Of a DNA stretch of 64,000 bases, positions 50,100-58,935 are shown piece after piece (the stretch's first letter is position 1; the number at the start of each line of letters is the position of its first letter). The stretch covers positions 24,125 through 88,124 of the forward strand of contig JAKFYB010000013.1 in assembly GCA_021731085.1 (NCBI GenBank). The letters run 5' to 3'. Under the pieces are notes generated by a model. The model ran no database searches. It was not told the DNA's origin and was given only the letters and a program-made list of their open reading frames with translations. The translations under genes were made by a program, and so were the position numbers. This DNA is from Dehalococcoidia bacterium. GTDB lineage: Bacteria; Chloroflexota; Dehalococcoidia; DSTF01; JACRBR01.

Positions 50100-52637
50100 G
50101 TGACATCGACAGCCGCGACACGGTTCCGCGTCCCCGCCGCCCGTCTGCGCTGCACCTGCGACTTGCGCGGCCTCAAGTTCCGCACGACGGCAGACCTTAA
50201 ACCACTCGAAGGTACGGTCGGTCAGGATCGCGCCGTGCGCGCGCTCGACTTCGGCCTGGACATCGAAGCCCAGGGTTTTCACGTGTACGTGTCCGGACCT
50301 CCCGGCACGGGCCGCTCGACGGAACTCATTTCGCGTGTCCGCCGAGTCGCGCGCGAACGGCCGACGCCGCGCGACTGGTGCTACGTCTTCAACTTTCGCG
50401 ACCCCGCCCGCCCCAACGCAATAAGCCTCGCGCCGGGCCGCGGCCATGAACTCGGCCATGATGTTGAGGACTTGGTCGTCGCGTTGCGTACGGACGTGCC
50501 GCGCGCCTTTGAGAGCGACGAATACGCGCAGCGCCGCGATCAGGTCAGCCGTGAGTCACAAGCACAGCGGGAGCAGTTCTTCGCCGCGATGGAGAAGGAG
50601 GCCAACGCGCGCGGCCTCGCCGTGAACGCCACGCCGATGGGTGTCTCGACCGTCCCTCTCGTCAACGGCGCACCCATCACCAAGGAGCAATACGAAGCGC
50701 TTTCAGCCACGGACAAGCAGAGCATCCAGGAGCGTACGCAAGAACTCGACAGCGTGATCGCCCAGATGCTGCCGCAGCTCCGCCGCCTCGATCGTGGCGC
50801 GCAACAGTTCCTCGCGGAGTTGGACAAGCAGGTGATGGTTGCCATCGCGTCGCCGCGCATCGAGGAACTCAAGAATAAGTACGCAAAAGAAGAGGAAGCC
50901 CTGACCTTCCTCGACGATCTCGGCAACGACCTGATCGAGCATCTCGATCTGTTCCGGACGATTGAAGAAGGGTCGCCTCAGGCAGCGACGCCATTCGCGC
51001 TGCCCGGGCCTTCGCGCGACAGCATGCTGAGCCGCTACGCCGTGAACGTGGTCGTCACGCACGATCCTGACAATCACGCACCGATCATCGTCGAGGAAAA
51101 TCCGTCGTACTACCACATGTTTGGACGCATCGACTTCCAGTCCAGCTTCGGTTCAATGACGACGAACCACATGATGATCAAGGCGGGTGCGCTACACCTC
51201 GCGAATGGCGGCTTTCTCGTCCTCCAGGCGCTCGACGTCCTGCAGCAACCGCTGGTTTGGGAAACGCTCAAGCGATCGTTGCGCACGGGATCAATCAGGC
51301 TGGAGAACATCGGGGAGCAGATGAGCATCATTCCGTCATCGACGCTGACACCAGAGCCCATCCCACTGACCGTGAAGGTCGCCATGATTGGCACGCCGCG
51401 CATCTTCGCGATCCTTCAGAGTTCCGACGAGCAGTTCAGCAAGTTGTTCAAGACGAAAGCCGACTTCGCGGTCGACGTCGAGCGCAGCGCCGGCCATGAG
51501 ACACTCTACGCGCGATTCGTCGCCCATCAGGTGCAGGCGCTCGGCATGCGCGAGTTCGAGAAGCCCGCCGTCGCGCGCATCGTCGAACAATCGTCGCGTC
51601 TCGTCGCCGACCAGAATAAGCTCTCGCTGCGGATGATGGACATCGTGGACCTCCTCGTGGAGGCCGACTACTGGGCGTGCGATGCCAACAGCAAGACGGT
51701 TAAGGCCGTACACGTTGAGCAAGCAATTGAGAAGCGTGTCTACCGCTCGAACCTGATCGAAGACCGCGTGCAGGAATTCATCGCACGCGGCACGATCAAG
51801 GTCGACACGAAGGGCGCCGTCGTCGGGCAGGTCAACGGACTCTCCGTGTTCGATCTCGGCGACCACGCCTTCGGCCGACCGTCCCGCATCACCGCGCGCG
51901 TATCCATGGGGCGTGGTCAGGTCGTGAACATTGAACGCGAGGTGCAGAAGAGCGGTCCCTCACACAGCAAGGGCTTCATGATCCTCCAAGGCTACCTCAA
52001 CGGAAAGTTTGCCCACCGGCGCCCGCTCTCGTTTGCCGCCAGCATTGCGTTCGAGCAGGTCTACGACGAGATCGACGGTGACAGCGCGTCGTCGACGGAG
52101 CTATACGCTCTGCTCTCGGCTATTACCGACGTGCCGCTCAAGCAGGGCATCGCTGTCACCGGCAGCGTGAACCAGTTGGGCGAAGTCCAGGCGATCGGCG
52201 GCGTGAACGAGAAGATCGAGGGCTTTTACGCCGTCTGCAAAGCGAAGGGCCTGACGGGCGACCAGGGCGTCATGATCCCGAAGGACAACCTGCGCAACCT
52301 CATGCTGAAACCGGAGGTCGTGAAGGCCGTACAACAGCGGAAGTTCCATGTTTGGGCGATCACGTCGATCGAGGAAGGCATCGAGCTGCTGACGGGCGTG
52401 CCAGCCGGCAAGCTCAAGAAGGACGGCTCGTATCCCGAGGGCACCGTCTACCGCAAAGTCACCGACATGCTCGAAGAGCTCACAAAGCGCGCGATCGAGG
52501 TCAACCGCGGCGCCCGCGAACCCGTCGCCCAAACATCCGCCTCCCCCAACGGTGCCCGCAGCGATAAGCCTGCGCCGAAAGACCCGGCACGTCGCCCGGA
52601 CAAGATGCCACCCCGCCGCAAGGTCGTGCGAAAGTAA
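50100..52637 (+). CDS. Lon-family AAA protease (AAA_32 type)
   Basis: An 845-residue cytosolic ATP-dependent protease. GTG at 50100 has AAGGAG 7 bases upstream; an earlier in-frame GTG lies in the divergent promoter region. N-terminal AAA part: Walker A VYVSGPPGTGRSTELISRVR and ARDWCYVFNF-like GT(R) region, long coiled insert, then GRIDFQSSFGSMTTNHMMIK and LANGGFLVLQALDVLQQPLV. C-terminal Lon protease domain: IDGDSASSTELYALLSAITD with the catalytic Ser and IGGVNEKIEGFYAVCKAKGL with the catalytic Lys. It lacks the LAN substrate domain of classical Lon. It probably degrades damaged or regulated proteins. Confidence 0.9.
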   Translation: MTSTAATRFRVPAARLRCTCDLRGLKFRTTADLKPLEGTVGQDRAVRALDFGLDIEAQGFHVYVSGPPGTGRSTELISRVRRVARERPTPRDWCYVFNFRDPARPNAISLAPGRGHELGHDVEDLVVALRTDVPRAFESDEYAQRRDQVSRESQAQREQFFAAMEKEANARGLAVNATPMGVSTVPLVNGAPITKEQYEALSATDKQSIQERTQELDSVIAQMLPQLRRLDRGAQQFLAELDKQVMVAIASPRIEELKNKYAKEEEALTFLDDLGNDLIEHLDLFRTIEEGSPQAATPFALPGPSRDSMLSRYAVNVVVTHDPDNHAPIIVEENPSYYHMFGRIDFQSSFGSMTTNHMMIKAGALHLANGGFLVLQALDVLQQPLVWETLKRSLRTGSIRLENIGEQMSIIPSSTLTPEPIPLTVKVAMIGTPRIFAILQSSDEQFSKLFKTKADFAVDVERSAGHETLYARFVAHQVQALGMREFEKPAVARIVEQSSRLVADQNKLSLRMMDIVDLLVEADYWACDANSKTVKAVHVEQAIEKRVYRSNLIEDRVQEFIARGTIKVDTKGAVVGQVNGLSVFDLGDHAFGRPSRITARVSMGRGQVVNIEREVQKSGPSHSKGFMILQGYLNGKFAHRRPLSFAASIAFEQVYDEIDGDSASSTELYALLSAITDVPLKQGIAVTGSVNQLGEVQAIGGVNEKIEGFYAVCKAKGLTGDQGVMIPKDNLRNLMLKPEVVKAVQQRKFHVWAITSIEEGIELLTGVPAGKLKKDGSYPEGTVYRKVTDMLEELTKRAIEVNRGAREPVAQTSASPNGARSDKPAPKDPARRPDKMPPRRKVVRK

Positions 52638-52719
52638 CGGCGGAGCTTTTCGGAGAGTCGCCCAAGGAGACAGCTCCGCACAGTCGCCGGTCGCGAACGG
52701 GGTTGCGTAGCGCGATCTA

Positions 52720-52740
52720 GCGCGGGCCTTCAGCCCGCGC
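52720..52740. repeat. REP-like palindrome, family 3 (second copy)
   Basis: GCGCGGGCC-TTC-AGCCCGCGC, one base different from 29586-29605. It lies between the Lon-family and NUDIX genes, after a longer inverted repeat (GCGGAGCT...AGCTCCGC) that could end the Lon transcript. Confidence 0.6.
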
Positions 52741-52775
52741 GGCTTCACGAATAGACAACCGAGTTGAGGCTGTTG

Positions 52776-53213
52776 ATGCTCACCAGAAACGAAGTCTCCG
52801 CCGGTGGCATCGTCTTCCGCCCACACGACGACGGCAACGGCCACGACGTCGTCCTCATCCTCACACACGAGGGCCGCTGGCAGCTGCCCAAAGGATGGAT
52901 CGAGGAAGGCGAGTCACCCGAACAAGCCGCCGTCCGCGAAGTGCGCGAAGAAGGCGGCGTCGACGGCGATATCATCGGCCCGCTGGACACGATCGAGTAC
53001 TGGTACACATCCACATACGATCCAGAACCCGTTCGAGTCCATAAGCACGTCCACATGTTCCTACTCCATTACACCGGCGGCACCACGGACGACCACGACG
53101 ACGAATGCGAAGACGCGCGCTGGTTCGAGATCGGCGCGGCAGAACAGAAACTCGCCTTCAAGGACGAACGCCGTATGGTGTCCATGGCGCGCGAAGCCCT
53201 CGAACGACAGTAG
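52776..53213 (+). CDS. NUDIX hydrolase
   Basis: A 145-residue enzyme. The Nudix box [20 protein letters not shown] followed by GG fits Gx5Ex7REUxEExGU. Before it [13 protein letters not shown] gives the substrate strand. It hydrolyses a nucleoside diphosphate linked to another group, often oxidised nucleotides, ADP-ribose or Ap4A. ATG at 52776 is preferred over a TTG four codons earlier. Its stop codon is the TAG of a REP-like palindrome. Confidence 0.92.
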   Translation: MLTRNEVSAGGIVFRPHDDGNGHDVVLILTHEGRWQLPKGWIEEGESPEQAAVREVREEGGVDGDIIGPLDTIEYWYTSTYDPEPVRVHKHVHMFLLHYTGGTTDDHDDECEDARWFEIGAAEQKLAFKDERRMVSMAREALERQ

Positions 53214-53236
53214 GGGCGCAGCCTGCTGCGCCCCTA
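53210..53236. repeat. REP-like palindrome, family 1 (second copy)
   Basis: TAGGGGCGCAG-CCTG-CTGCGCCCCTA, an 11-bp stem at 53211-53236; bases 53210-53233 are identical to 28089-28112. It provides the stop codon of the NUDIX gene. Confidence 0.75.
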
Positions 53237-53262
53237 GTCGGCGCAGTGAGAGTGAGTTAGCA

Positions 53263-54840
53263 ATGACAGAAACCATCGACATCAAATTCCGCGGCCCAAC
53301 CCTCGGCCCGAACGGCATGGTCGCCTCCGCGCACCCGCTCGCCTCCCACTCAGGCGTCGAGGTCATGCGCCGTGGCGGCAACGCCTTCGATGCCGCAATG
53401 GCGATGTCCGCGCTTCTTCCCGTTGTGAAGCCTGCCCTAAACCACCTCGGCGGCGACGCGTACGTGCTCGTATATCCACGAGCCGAAGGAAAAGTCACGG
53501 CGATCTGCTCCGGTGGCAAGGCGCCCGCGAAGGCGACGCTTGATGCTTACTCGAGGGGAATCCCGCAGCACGGCGGCGCCGCAGTCGCGATCCCCGGCCT
53601 CGTCGACGCATGGGAGGTCTTCCACGGGCGCTGGTGCACGCGCCCTCGCGAAGAACTGATGGCACCCGCGATCTCCGCCGCCCGCGATGGCGTGCCCGTC
53701 ACGCGCGAACTCGCCCTCGGCCTCGGCGGTACGACCCGGTTCTTCGCCAAATACGAGAACATGGCGCGCGCCCTCTACATCGACGGCCGCCCGCCGCATT
53801 TCGGCGAGATCCTCGGGCAGCCCGCGCTCGCGAACACCCTCGAACGCATCGCCCGTGAGGGACGCAGTGCGCTGTACGAAGGCGAGATCGCAGAGAAGCT
53901 CGCCGCAGGCGTCCAGGCGGCCGGCGGCCACATGACGCCCGACGATCTCGCCAGCCACAGCGCTGACGTCCTCGAGCCGCTCTCGGTCGACTATCGTGAG
54001 TACACCGTCTTCGAGACGCCGCCGAACTCGCAGGGTCTGATCCTGCTCGAAGAACTCAAGATCGCCGAAGGCTGGGATCTTGCATCGTGGGGGCATCTCT
54101 CACCCGACGCCGTCCACCACATGGTCGAAGCGAAGAAGCTCGCCTTCGAAGATCGCCAGCGCTTCGTAGGCGACCGCACGTTCGTCGACTTCGACCCGCA
54201 GCGACTCCTCACGCCAGAGCATGCAGCGCAGCGCCGGGCGCTCGTCGACCCCGCCCGCGCGCGACCCACGAATGATCCCGCACCGTCGTCCGACACAACA
54301 TCATTTGTTGTCATCGACGGCGAAGGCAACATGTGCTCCTTCATCCAGAGCCTCTACGCCCAGTGGGGCTCCGCCGTCGCCATCGATGGCACCGGCATCA
54401 TCATGAACAACCGCATGACGGGATTCTCGCTCGACCCCACACACCCGAACGTCCTCGCGCCCGGCAAGCGCACGATGCACACCCTCAATACCTACCTCGT
54501 CTTCAAAGACGGCGAGCCATACATCGCCGGCAACACGCCCGGCGGCGACTACCAGGTGCAGACCAACTTCCAGATCCTTACCGCCATGCTCGACCACGGC
54601 TTCGACCCGCAGCAGGCGATCGACGCCGCGCGCTGGGGCGACAACACCGGCGTGCTCCGCGTCGAAGACCACATGCCCGAAGAAACCCAACGAGAACTCG
54701 CCCGCCGCGGCCACAACGTCCAGCCCGTGAACCGCACCGTCGCCCCCATGGGCCGCGCGCAGGTCATCATGCGAGAAGCGTCCGGCGTCCTCATCGGCGG
54801 CAGCGACGAGCGCGGCGAAGGCTCCGCTGCAGGCTCGTAG
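53263..54840 (+). CDS. Gamma-glutamyltransferase family protein
   Basis: A 525-residue Ntn-hydrolase. ATG at 53263 is used; the frame is open much further upstream but overlaps the NUDIX gene in another frame. Seen: VASAHPLASHSGVEVMRRGG, NAFDAAMAMSALL, GGGDAYVL-like substrate region, SSDTTSFVVIDGEGNMCSFI with the nucleophile Thr, and GFDPQQAIDAARW. There is no signal peptide. It self-cleaves before that Thr and transfers or hydrolyses gamma-glutamyl groups or related amides. Confidence 0.92.
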   Translation: MTETIDIKFRGPTLGPNGMVASAHPLASHSGVEVMRRGGNAFDAAMAMSALLPVVKPALNHLGGDAYVLVYPRAEGKVTAICSGGKAPAKATLDAYSRGIPQHGGAAVAIPGLVDAWEVFHGRWCTRPREELMAPAISAARDGVPVTRELALGLGGTTRFFAKYENMARALYIDGRPPHFGEILGQPALANTLERIAREGRSALYEGEIAEKLAAGVQAAGGHMTPDDLASHSADVLEPLSVDYREYTVFETPPNSQGLILLEELKIAEGWDLASWGHLSPDAVHHMVEAKKLAFEDRQRFVGDRTFVDFDPQRLLTPEHAAQRRALVDPARARPTNDPAPSSDTTSFVVIDGEGNMCSFIQSLYAQWGSAVAIDGTGIIMNNRMTGFSLDPTHPNVLAPGKRTMHTLNTYLVFKDGEPYIAGNTPGGDYQVQTNFQILTAMLDHGFDPQQAIDAARWGDNTGVLRVEDHMPEETQRELARRGHNVQPVNRTVAPMGRAQVIMREASGVLIGGSDERGEGSAAGS

Positions 54841-54903
54841 CCAATCGCGATGTAGCGTTCGCATTGAGACGATTTCGCGACGGGAGGCTGCTACGATGGA
54901 CGC

Positions 54904-56742
54904 ATGAGCGACGCCGCATTCCACTTCTCCCCACGACCCAACCGCGCAGGCGAGATCCGCTGGCAGCAATGGAGCGAAGACGCCTTCGCCGAAGCTCAAC
55001 GCGACGACAAGCCCGTCCTCCTCGGCATATCCGCCGTCTGGTGCCACTGGTGCCACGTCATGGACGAGACGACCTACTCCGAGCAGTACAACATCGCCCT
55101 CATCAACGAGCGCTTCGTCGCCATCCGCGTCGACAATGACCAGCGCCCGGACATCAACGCGCGCTACAACGCCGGCGGCTGGCCGACGACGGCGTTCCTC
55201 ACGCCCGCCGGCGAGGTGATGGCCGGCATGACCTACGTCCCGCCCGACCAGATGAAGGACATCCTCACGCAGGTCAGCGGCTACTACAAAGACAACAAGG
55301 ACTCCATCAACGACAAGATCGCCGAGATCGCGAAGAACCGCGAGACGGCGATGACTGCCTCAACCGACGAGGACGCGCTCTCCGACCAGATCTTCCGCGA
55401 CGTCCTGCACGCCACGAACGACGCGTACGACCCGATCTTCGGCGGCTTTGGCAGCGAGCCCAAGTTCCCGCACAGTGACGCGATCGACCTTTTGCTGCAC
55501 GCCTACCTCCGCGACGGTGACCGCGACGCGCTGCATATGGCACGCAAGACGCTCGAATACATGTGTCACGGCGGCACCTACGACCAGGAGTGGGGCGGCT
55601 TCTATCGCTACTCAACGAAACGCGACTGGAGCATCCCACACTACGAGAAGATGCTCGAGGACACCGGTCCGCTGCTGCGTGCATTGATGAAGCTCTACCG
55701 CATCAGCCAAAACGACGACCACAAGCGATACATCGACTTCACGATCGAGTACCTCGACACGTGGCTCAGCGACCCCGCGACCGGCTGTTTCTGGGGCTCC
55801 CAGGACGCCGACGAGGACTTCTACCCCCTGCCCGCCGAACAGCGAAAGCAGCACGACCCGCCATACGTCGACAAGACCATCTACACGTCGTGGAACGCGA
55901 CGGCCATCGGCGCGTATCTCGAAGCATCGTGGACGCGCGGCCGCCCCGACCTGCGTGCCCGCGCGCTCCAAGGCCTCGACTACCTCTGGGACAACCTCCG
56001 CACCGACGAAGGCGGCATGCATCGCTACATGGCCGCCGATGGTCCGAGGATCGCCGGACTCCTCGGCGATCAGGCAGCGATGACCAACGCGCTGCTCGAT
56101 GCGCACGAAGTCGCGTCCCGCCCGCAAGACCTCGAACGCGCGATCCACCTCAGCGCCTTCACGCGCGAGAAGCTCGCCGCGCCGAGCGGTGGCTTCTACG
56201 ACACACCGGAAGGCCACGATGGTCTTGGTCGCCTCTCCATGCGTCAGAAGCCGATCAAGGAGAACGCGACCGCCGCCATCGCCTTCATCCGCCTCGCCCG
56301 CCTCACACACGACGAGGCCTACGCAGAAGTCGCACGGGCCGCCCTCGTGCCCTTCACGCACGTCGCCGAATCGCAGGGCTACTTCGCCGCCGAGTACGCG
56401 CTCGCCGTCGATCTGCTGCTCAACCCCGGCGCCGAGATCAAGATCGTCGCGGCCGCTGACGACGAGGCAACGCGCAACCTCCACGCCGCCGCCCTCGCGC
56501 TCGAAGTCCCGTCGCGCATCGCGCGCCTGATCGATGCAGGTGATGCCGACGCGCTCGAACGCGAAGCCTTGCCCGCACACCCTGCGCCCGCGGCGTACGT
56601 CTGCTACGGCACCCTCTGCTCCGCCCCCGTATCGACAGCCGCAGACCTGTTCGATATGGTTGCCAGAACGCGGCAGGCATACGAGGCCAACCGGCCGCAG
56701 GAACCGCTCGCAGGACCGCGCAGCGAGCGCGCCAGCGACTAG
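54904..56742 (+). CDS. DUF255 / YyaL-type thioredoxin-domain protein
   Basis: A 612-residue protein of the SSP411/YyaL family. N-terminal thioredoxin-like domain with the redox motif WCHWCHVM (about residues 46-53) and GGWPTTAFLTP. C-terminal alpha/alpha toroid domain of the glycoside-hydrolase-like type (YDPIFGGFGSEPKFPHSDAI, HYEKMLEDTGPLLRALMKLY, NATAIGAYLEASWTRGRPDL). Family members may join sugar recognition with disulphide exchange; function unknown. It is slightly shorter than usual. Confidence 0.92.
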   Translation: MSDAAFHFSPRPNRAGEIRWQQWSEDAFAEAQRDDKPVLLGISAVWCHWCHVMDETTYSEQYNIALINERFVAIRVDNDQRPDINARYNAGGWPTTAFLTPAGEVMAGMTYVPPDQMKDILTQVSGYYKDNKDSINDKIAEIAKNRETAMTASTDEDALSDQIFRDVLHATNDAYDPIFGGFGSEPKFPHSDAIDLLLHAYLRDGDRDALHMARKTLEYMCHGGTYDQEWGGFYRYSTKRDWSIPHYEKMLEDTGPLLRALMKLYRISQNDDHKRYIDFTIEYLDTWLSDPATGCFWGSQDADEDFYPLPAEQRKQHDPPYVDKTIYTSWNATAIGAYLEASWTRGRPDLRARALQGLDYLWDNLRTDEGGMHRYMAADGPRIAGLLGDQAAMTNALLDAHEVASRPQDLERAIHLSAFTREKLAAPSGGFYDTPEGHDGLGRLSMRQKPIKENATAAIAFIRLARLTHDEAYAEVARAALVPFTHVAESQGYFAAEYALAVDLLLNPGAEIKIVAAADDEATRNLHAAALALEVPSRIARLIDAGDADALEREALPAHPAPAAYVCYGTLCSAPVSTAADLFDMVARTRQAYEANRPQEPLAGPRSERASD

Positions 56743-56768
56743 GCCCGGCCACCGGGCGGAGGGATCCG

Positions 56769-57053
56769 ATGTCCAAAAACGCTGACAAGCAAAACACGGT
56801 CATTGATGTCGGGCCGTCGGTCATGGATCGCATCAAGCTAGGCGGTGGTATCGCCGGTGCCGTGCTGCTCGTGCTGTTCCTCGCACAAAACAGCGAGGAC
56901 GCCAACATCACAATTCTCTTCAAAGACTTCACGATGCCGTTGTTCTTCGCGTTGCTACTCGCCGCCGTCCTCGGCGCATTCGCGTCGATGCTCTTCGGCT
57001 TCTTCCGTCGCCGTGCCAGGCGGGTCGAACGCCGCGAAGATCGCCGCGACTGA
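56769..57053 (+). CDS. LapA-domain membrane protein
   Basis: A 94-residue protein with two membrane helices (GGIAGAVLLVLFLAQNSEDA and MPLFFALLLAAVLGAFASML) ending in a basic tail FFRRRARRVERREDRRD, the LapA/DUF1049 layout. GGAGGG precedes the ATG. It is likely involved in envelope assembly or a small membrane adaptor. Confidence 0.85.
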   Translation: MSKNADKQNTVIDVGPSVMDRIKLGGGIAGAVLLVLFLAQNSEDANITILFKDFTMPLFFALLLAAVLGAFASMLFGFFRRRARRVERREDRRD

Positions 57054-57115
57054 CCGTCCTACTCCGATCGAGACACCCGCATGAAGTGCGGGTCGGATAT
57101 CCATCACGTAACAAC

Positions 57116-57145
57116 TTGCACTATCACTGCAAATACCTGTATGCT
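57116..57145 (+). promoter_or_regulatory. Promoter with overlapping operator of the TetR gene
   Basis: TTGCAC (57116-57121), an 18-base spacer and TATGCT (57140-57145) precede the ATG at 57152. TTGCA-N7-TGCAA at 57116-57132 is a perfect inverted repeat covering the -35 and spacer, suitable for autorepression. Confidence 0.6.
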
Positions 57146-57151
57146 CCAGCG

Positions 57152-57766
57152 ATGACCGCCCCGACTGCGCCGCCACACTCTCCAGCGCCCGCCACAGACG
57201 GCCGGACAGCTCGTGCCGAACGCACCCGCGCGGCCATTGCAAACGCAATGCTCTCCCTCATCGAAGAAGGCGTATTGCGGCCAACAGCGCCGATGATCGC
57301 CGAACGCGCCGGTGTCGCCCTGCGCTCTGTGTTCCAGCACTTCGCCGACATGGAGTCGCTCCAGGCCGCCGTCGTCGAGCGTCAGGCCGAGCGCGTATCC
57401 CTCGCGATCACACCCATCCCGGCGAGCCTGCCGCTACCCGAGCGCATCGACCGTTTCGTCAGCGAACGCGCGCGCATCTACGAAGCAATCACGCCTGTCC
57501 GTCGCGCAGCCGTTCTCAGCGAGCCCTTCTCACCGATCATTCACGAGCGCCTACAAGAAACGCGGGAACTTGCCGCAAACGAAGTCGCAGCGGTTTTCGC
57601 TTCTGAACTACGCCGAAGGTCACCGTCAGCCCGTCGCGAAACGCAAGAAGCGCTCGTCGCATCAACTAGCTGGGCCGCCTGGGAAGAGCTGCGCGCACAC
57701 CAGTCGCAATCGAAGAAGCAAGCGGTCAACGTGCTGCGACGAACGGTCGCAGCATTGCTGACCTGA
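57152..57766 (+). CDS. TetR-family regulator
   Basis: A 204-residue regulator. HTH region: RAAIANAMLSLIEEGVLRPT, APMIAERAGVALRSVFQHFA. The C-terminal ligand domain is helical (LPERIDRFVSERARIYEAIT) and not recognisable. ATG at 57152 is chosen so that the promoter and operator lie outside the gene. It is followed 15 bp later by an MBL-fold gene, which may be its target operon. Confidence 0.88.
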   Translation: MTAPTAPPHSPAPATDGRTARAERTRAAIANAMLSLIEEGVLRPTAPMIAERAGVALRSVFQHFADMESLQAAVVERQAERVSLAITPIPASLPLPERIDRFVSERARIYEAITPVRRAAVLSEPFSPIIHERLQETRELAANEVAAVFASELRRRSPSARRETQEALVASTSWAAWEELRAHQSQSKKQAVNVLRRTVAALLT

Positions 57767-57781
57767 CATCGGAGGAACGTC

Positions 57782-58675
57782 ATGGCAGGAATGGAAGTCG
57801 TCCTACTCGGAACCGGCAGCCCGCTGCCGAACGCGGACCGCTGCGGCGCCGGCCAGGTGATAATCGCCGGCGACGATCGCGTGCTCATCGACTGCGGCTG
57901 GGGTGCGGCAAGGCGTCTCTTCGCCGCCGGCATCTTTCCGATGCTGGTCGACACCGTCTGTTTCACGCACATGCACTCCGACCACATCACGGACATGCCG
58001 GACTTCATGATCATGCGCTGGGTCGGCGGCGCACAGAAGCCGCTCACCGTCTACGGTCCGACAGGCACAAAGCGCATGGTCGATGGCTTTCTCGACGCTT
58101 TGGCCGACGACATCCGTTTCCGCTTCGCCCACCACGGCGACAAGCTCTCGCAAGATGGCATCAAGGTCATCGTCCACGAAGTGCCCGCGACCCCCGACCG
58201 CGCTCACATCGCCGAAGTCGGCGCAATGCAGATCGATTCGTTCGAGGTCGACCACTTCCCCGTCGTCCCCGCGCTCGGCTTCCGTCTGGACGCTGGGTCG
58301 GCCTCCGTCGTCATCTCCGGCGACACGAAGAAGTGCGACAACCTCACGCGAGCCTCGCAAGACGCCGATGTCCTGATTAGCGAGGCGATGAACGACAACA
58401 TCTTCAAGGTCATGCGCCAGCGCATCCTCGACGCCGGTAACACCCGCCAGGCCGCCGTCATGGACGATGTCCCCGACTACCACGCGACGACGACTGATGT
58501 AGCTGAGATGGCGCGCGACGCCGGCGTCAAGAAACTCGTGCTGTCCCACCTCATCCCGCCCGTGCCGAACGAAGGCCCGCTCGCCGACGCCTTCGCCAAC
58601 GGCATGAGCGAGATCTTCAAAGGCGAAATCGTCGTCGGCCGCGATCTCATGCGCTTCACCGTCGGCGCGCCGTAA
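57782..58675 (+). CDS. MBL-fold metallohydrolase (RNase Z/arylsulfatase-like)
   Basis: A 297-residue enzyme with the RNase Z/ELAC-like start MEVVLLGTGSPLPNADRCGA, zinc motif THMHSDHITDMP (HxHxDH), VVISGDTKKCDNL and VLSHLIPPVP. It is longer and less basic than tRNase Z and lacks an obvious exosite, so arylsulfatase- or lactonase-type activity is possible. In one operon with the TetR gene. Confidence 0.9.
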   Translation: MAGMEVVLLGTGSPLPNADRCGAGQVIIAGDDRVLIDCGWGAARRLFAAGIFPMLVDTVCFTHMHSDHITDMPDFMIMRWVGGAQKPLTVYGPTGTKRMVDGFLDALADDIRFRFAHHGDKLSQDGIKVIVHEVPATPDRAHIAEVGAMQIDSFEVDHFPVVPALGFRLDAGSASVVISGDTKKCDNLTRASQDADVLISEAMNDNIFKVMRQRILDAGNTRQAAVMDDVPDYHATTTDVAEMARDAGVKKLVLSHLIPPVPNEGPLADAFANGMSEIFKGEIVVGRDLMRFTVGAP

Positions 58676-58680
58676 TCGTC

Positions 58681-58706
58681 GTAGGGGCGGCCCTATGTGG
58701 CCGCCC
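58681..58706. repeat. REP-like palindrome, family 2 (second copy)
   Basis: GTAG then GGGCGGCC-CTATGT-GGCCGCCC, 25 of 26 bases as at 43454-43479. It follows the MBL gene stop by 5 bases. The remaining part of the 260-base gap up to the acyl-CoA dehydrogenase contains nothing I can identify with confidence. Confidence 0.7.
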
Positions 58707-58935
58707 GTTCTGCAATACGTGGCCGTTCGTTCGTGCACCCACGCGCCGCGCATCCGCAGCTGCCTTACGTGACCGCCTGACGCAGGTTGCTTGACAACAT
58801 CTGTTCCCCAGCACACGAATCCGCATGCCGGAATAACGTTTCGTCTACGGATCGTAGCGCGATGTCGCTACTCTTAACTACGGAGGACTTGCGACCTGCG
58901 GCGATTGAAGACATCGCGCGGCGCTGAGTTGATAG

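Noticed and set aside
52804..53262. N-terminal extension of the gamma-glutamyltransferase
   Set aside because: It overlaps the NUDIX gene out of frame and has low-complexity Ser/Thr content; the family N-terminus starts at 53263.
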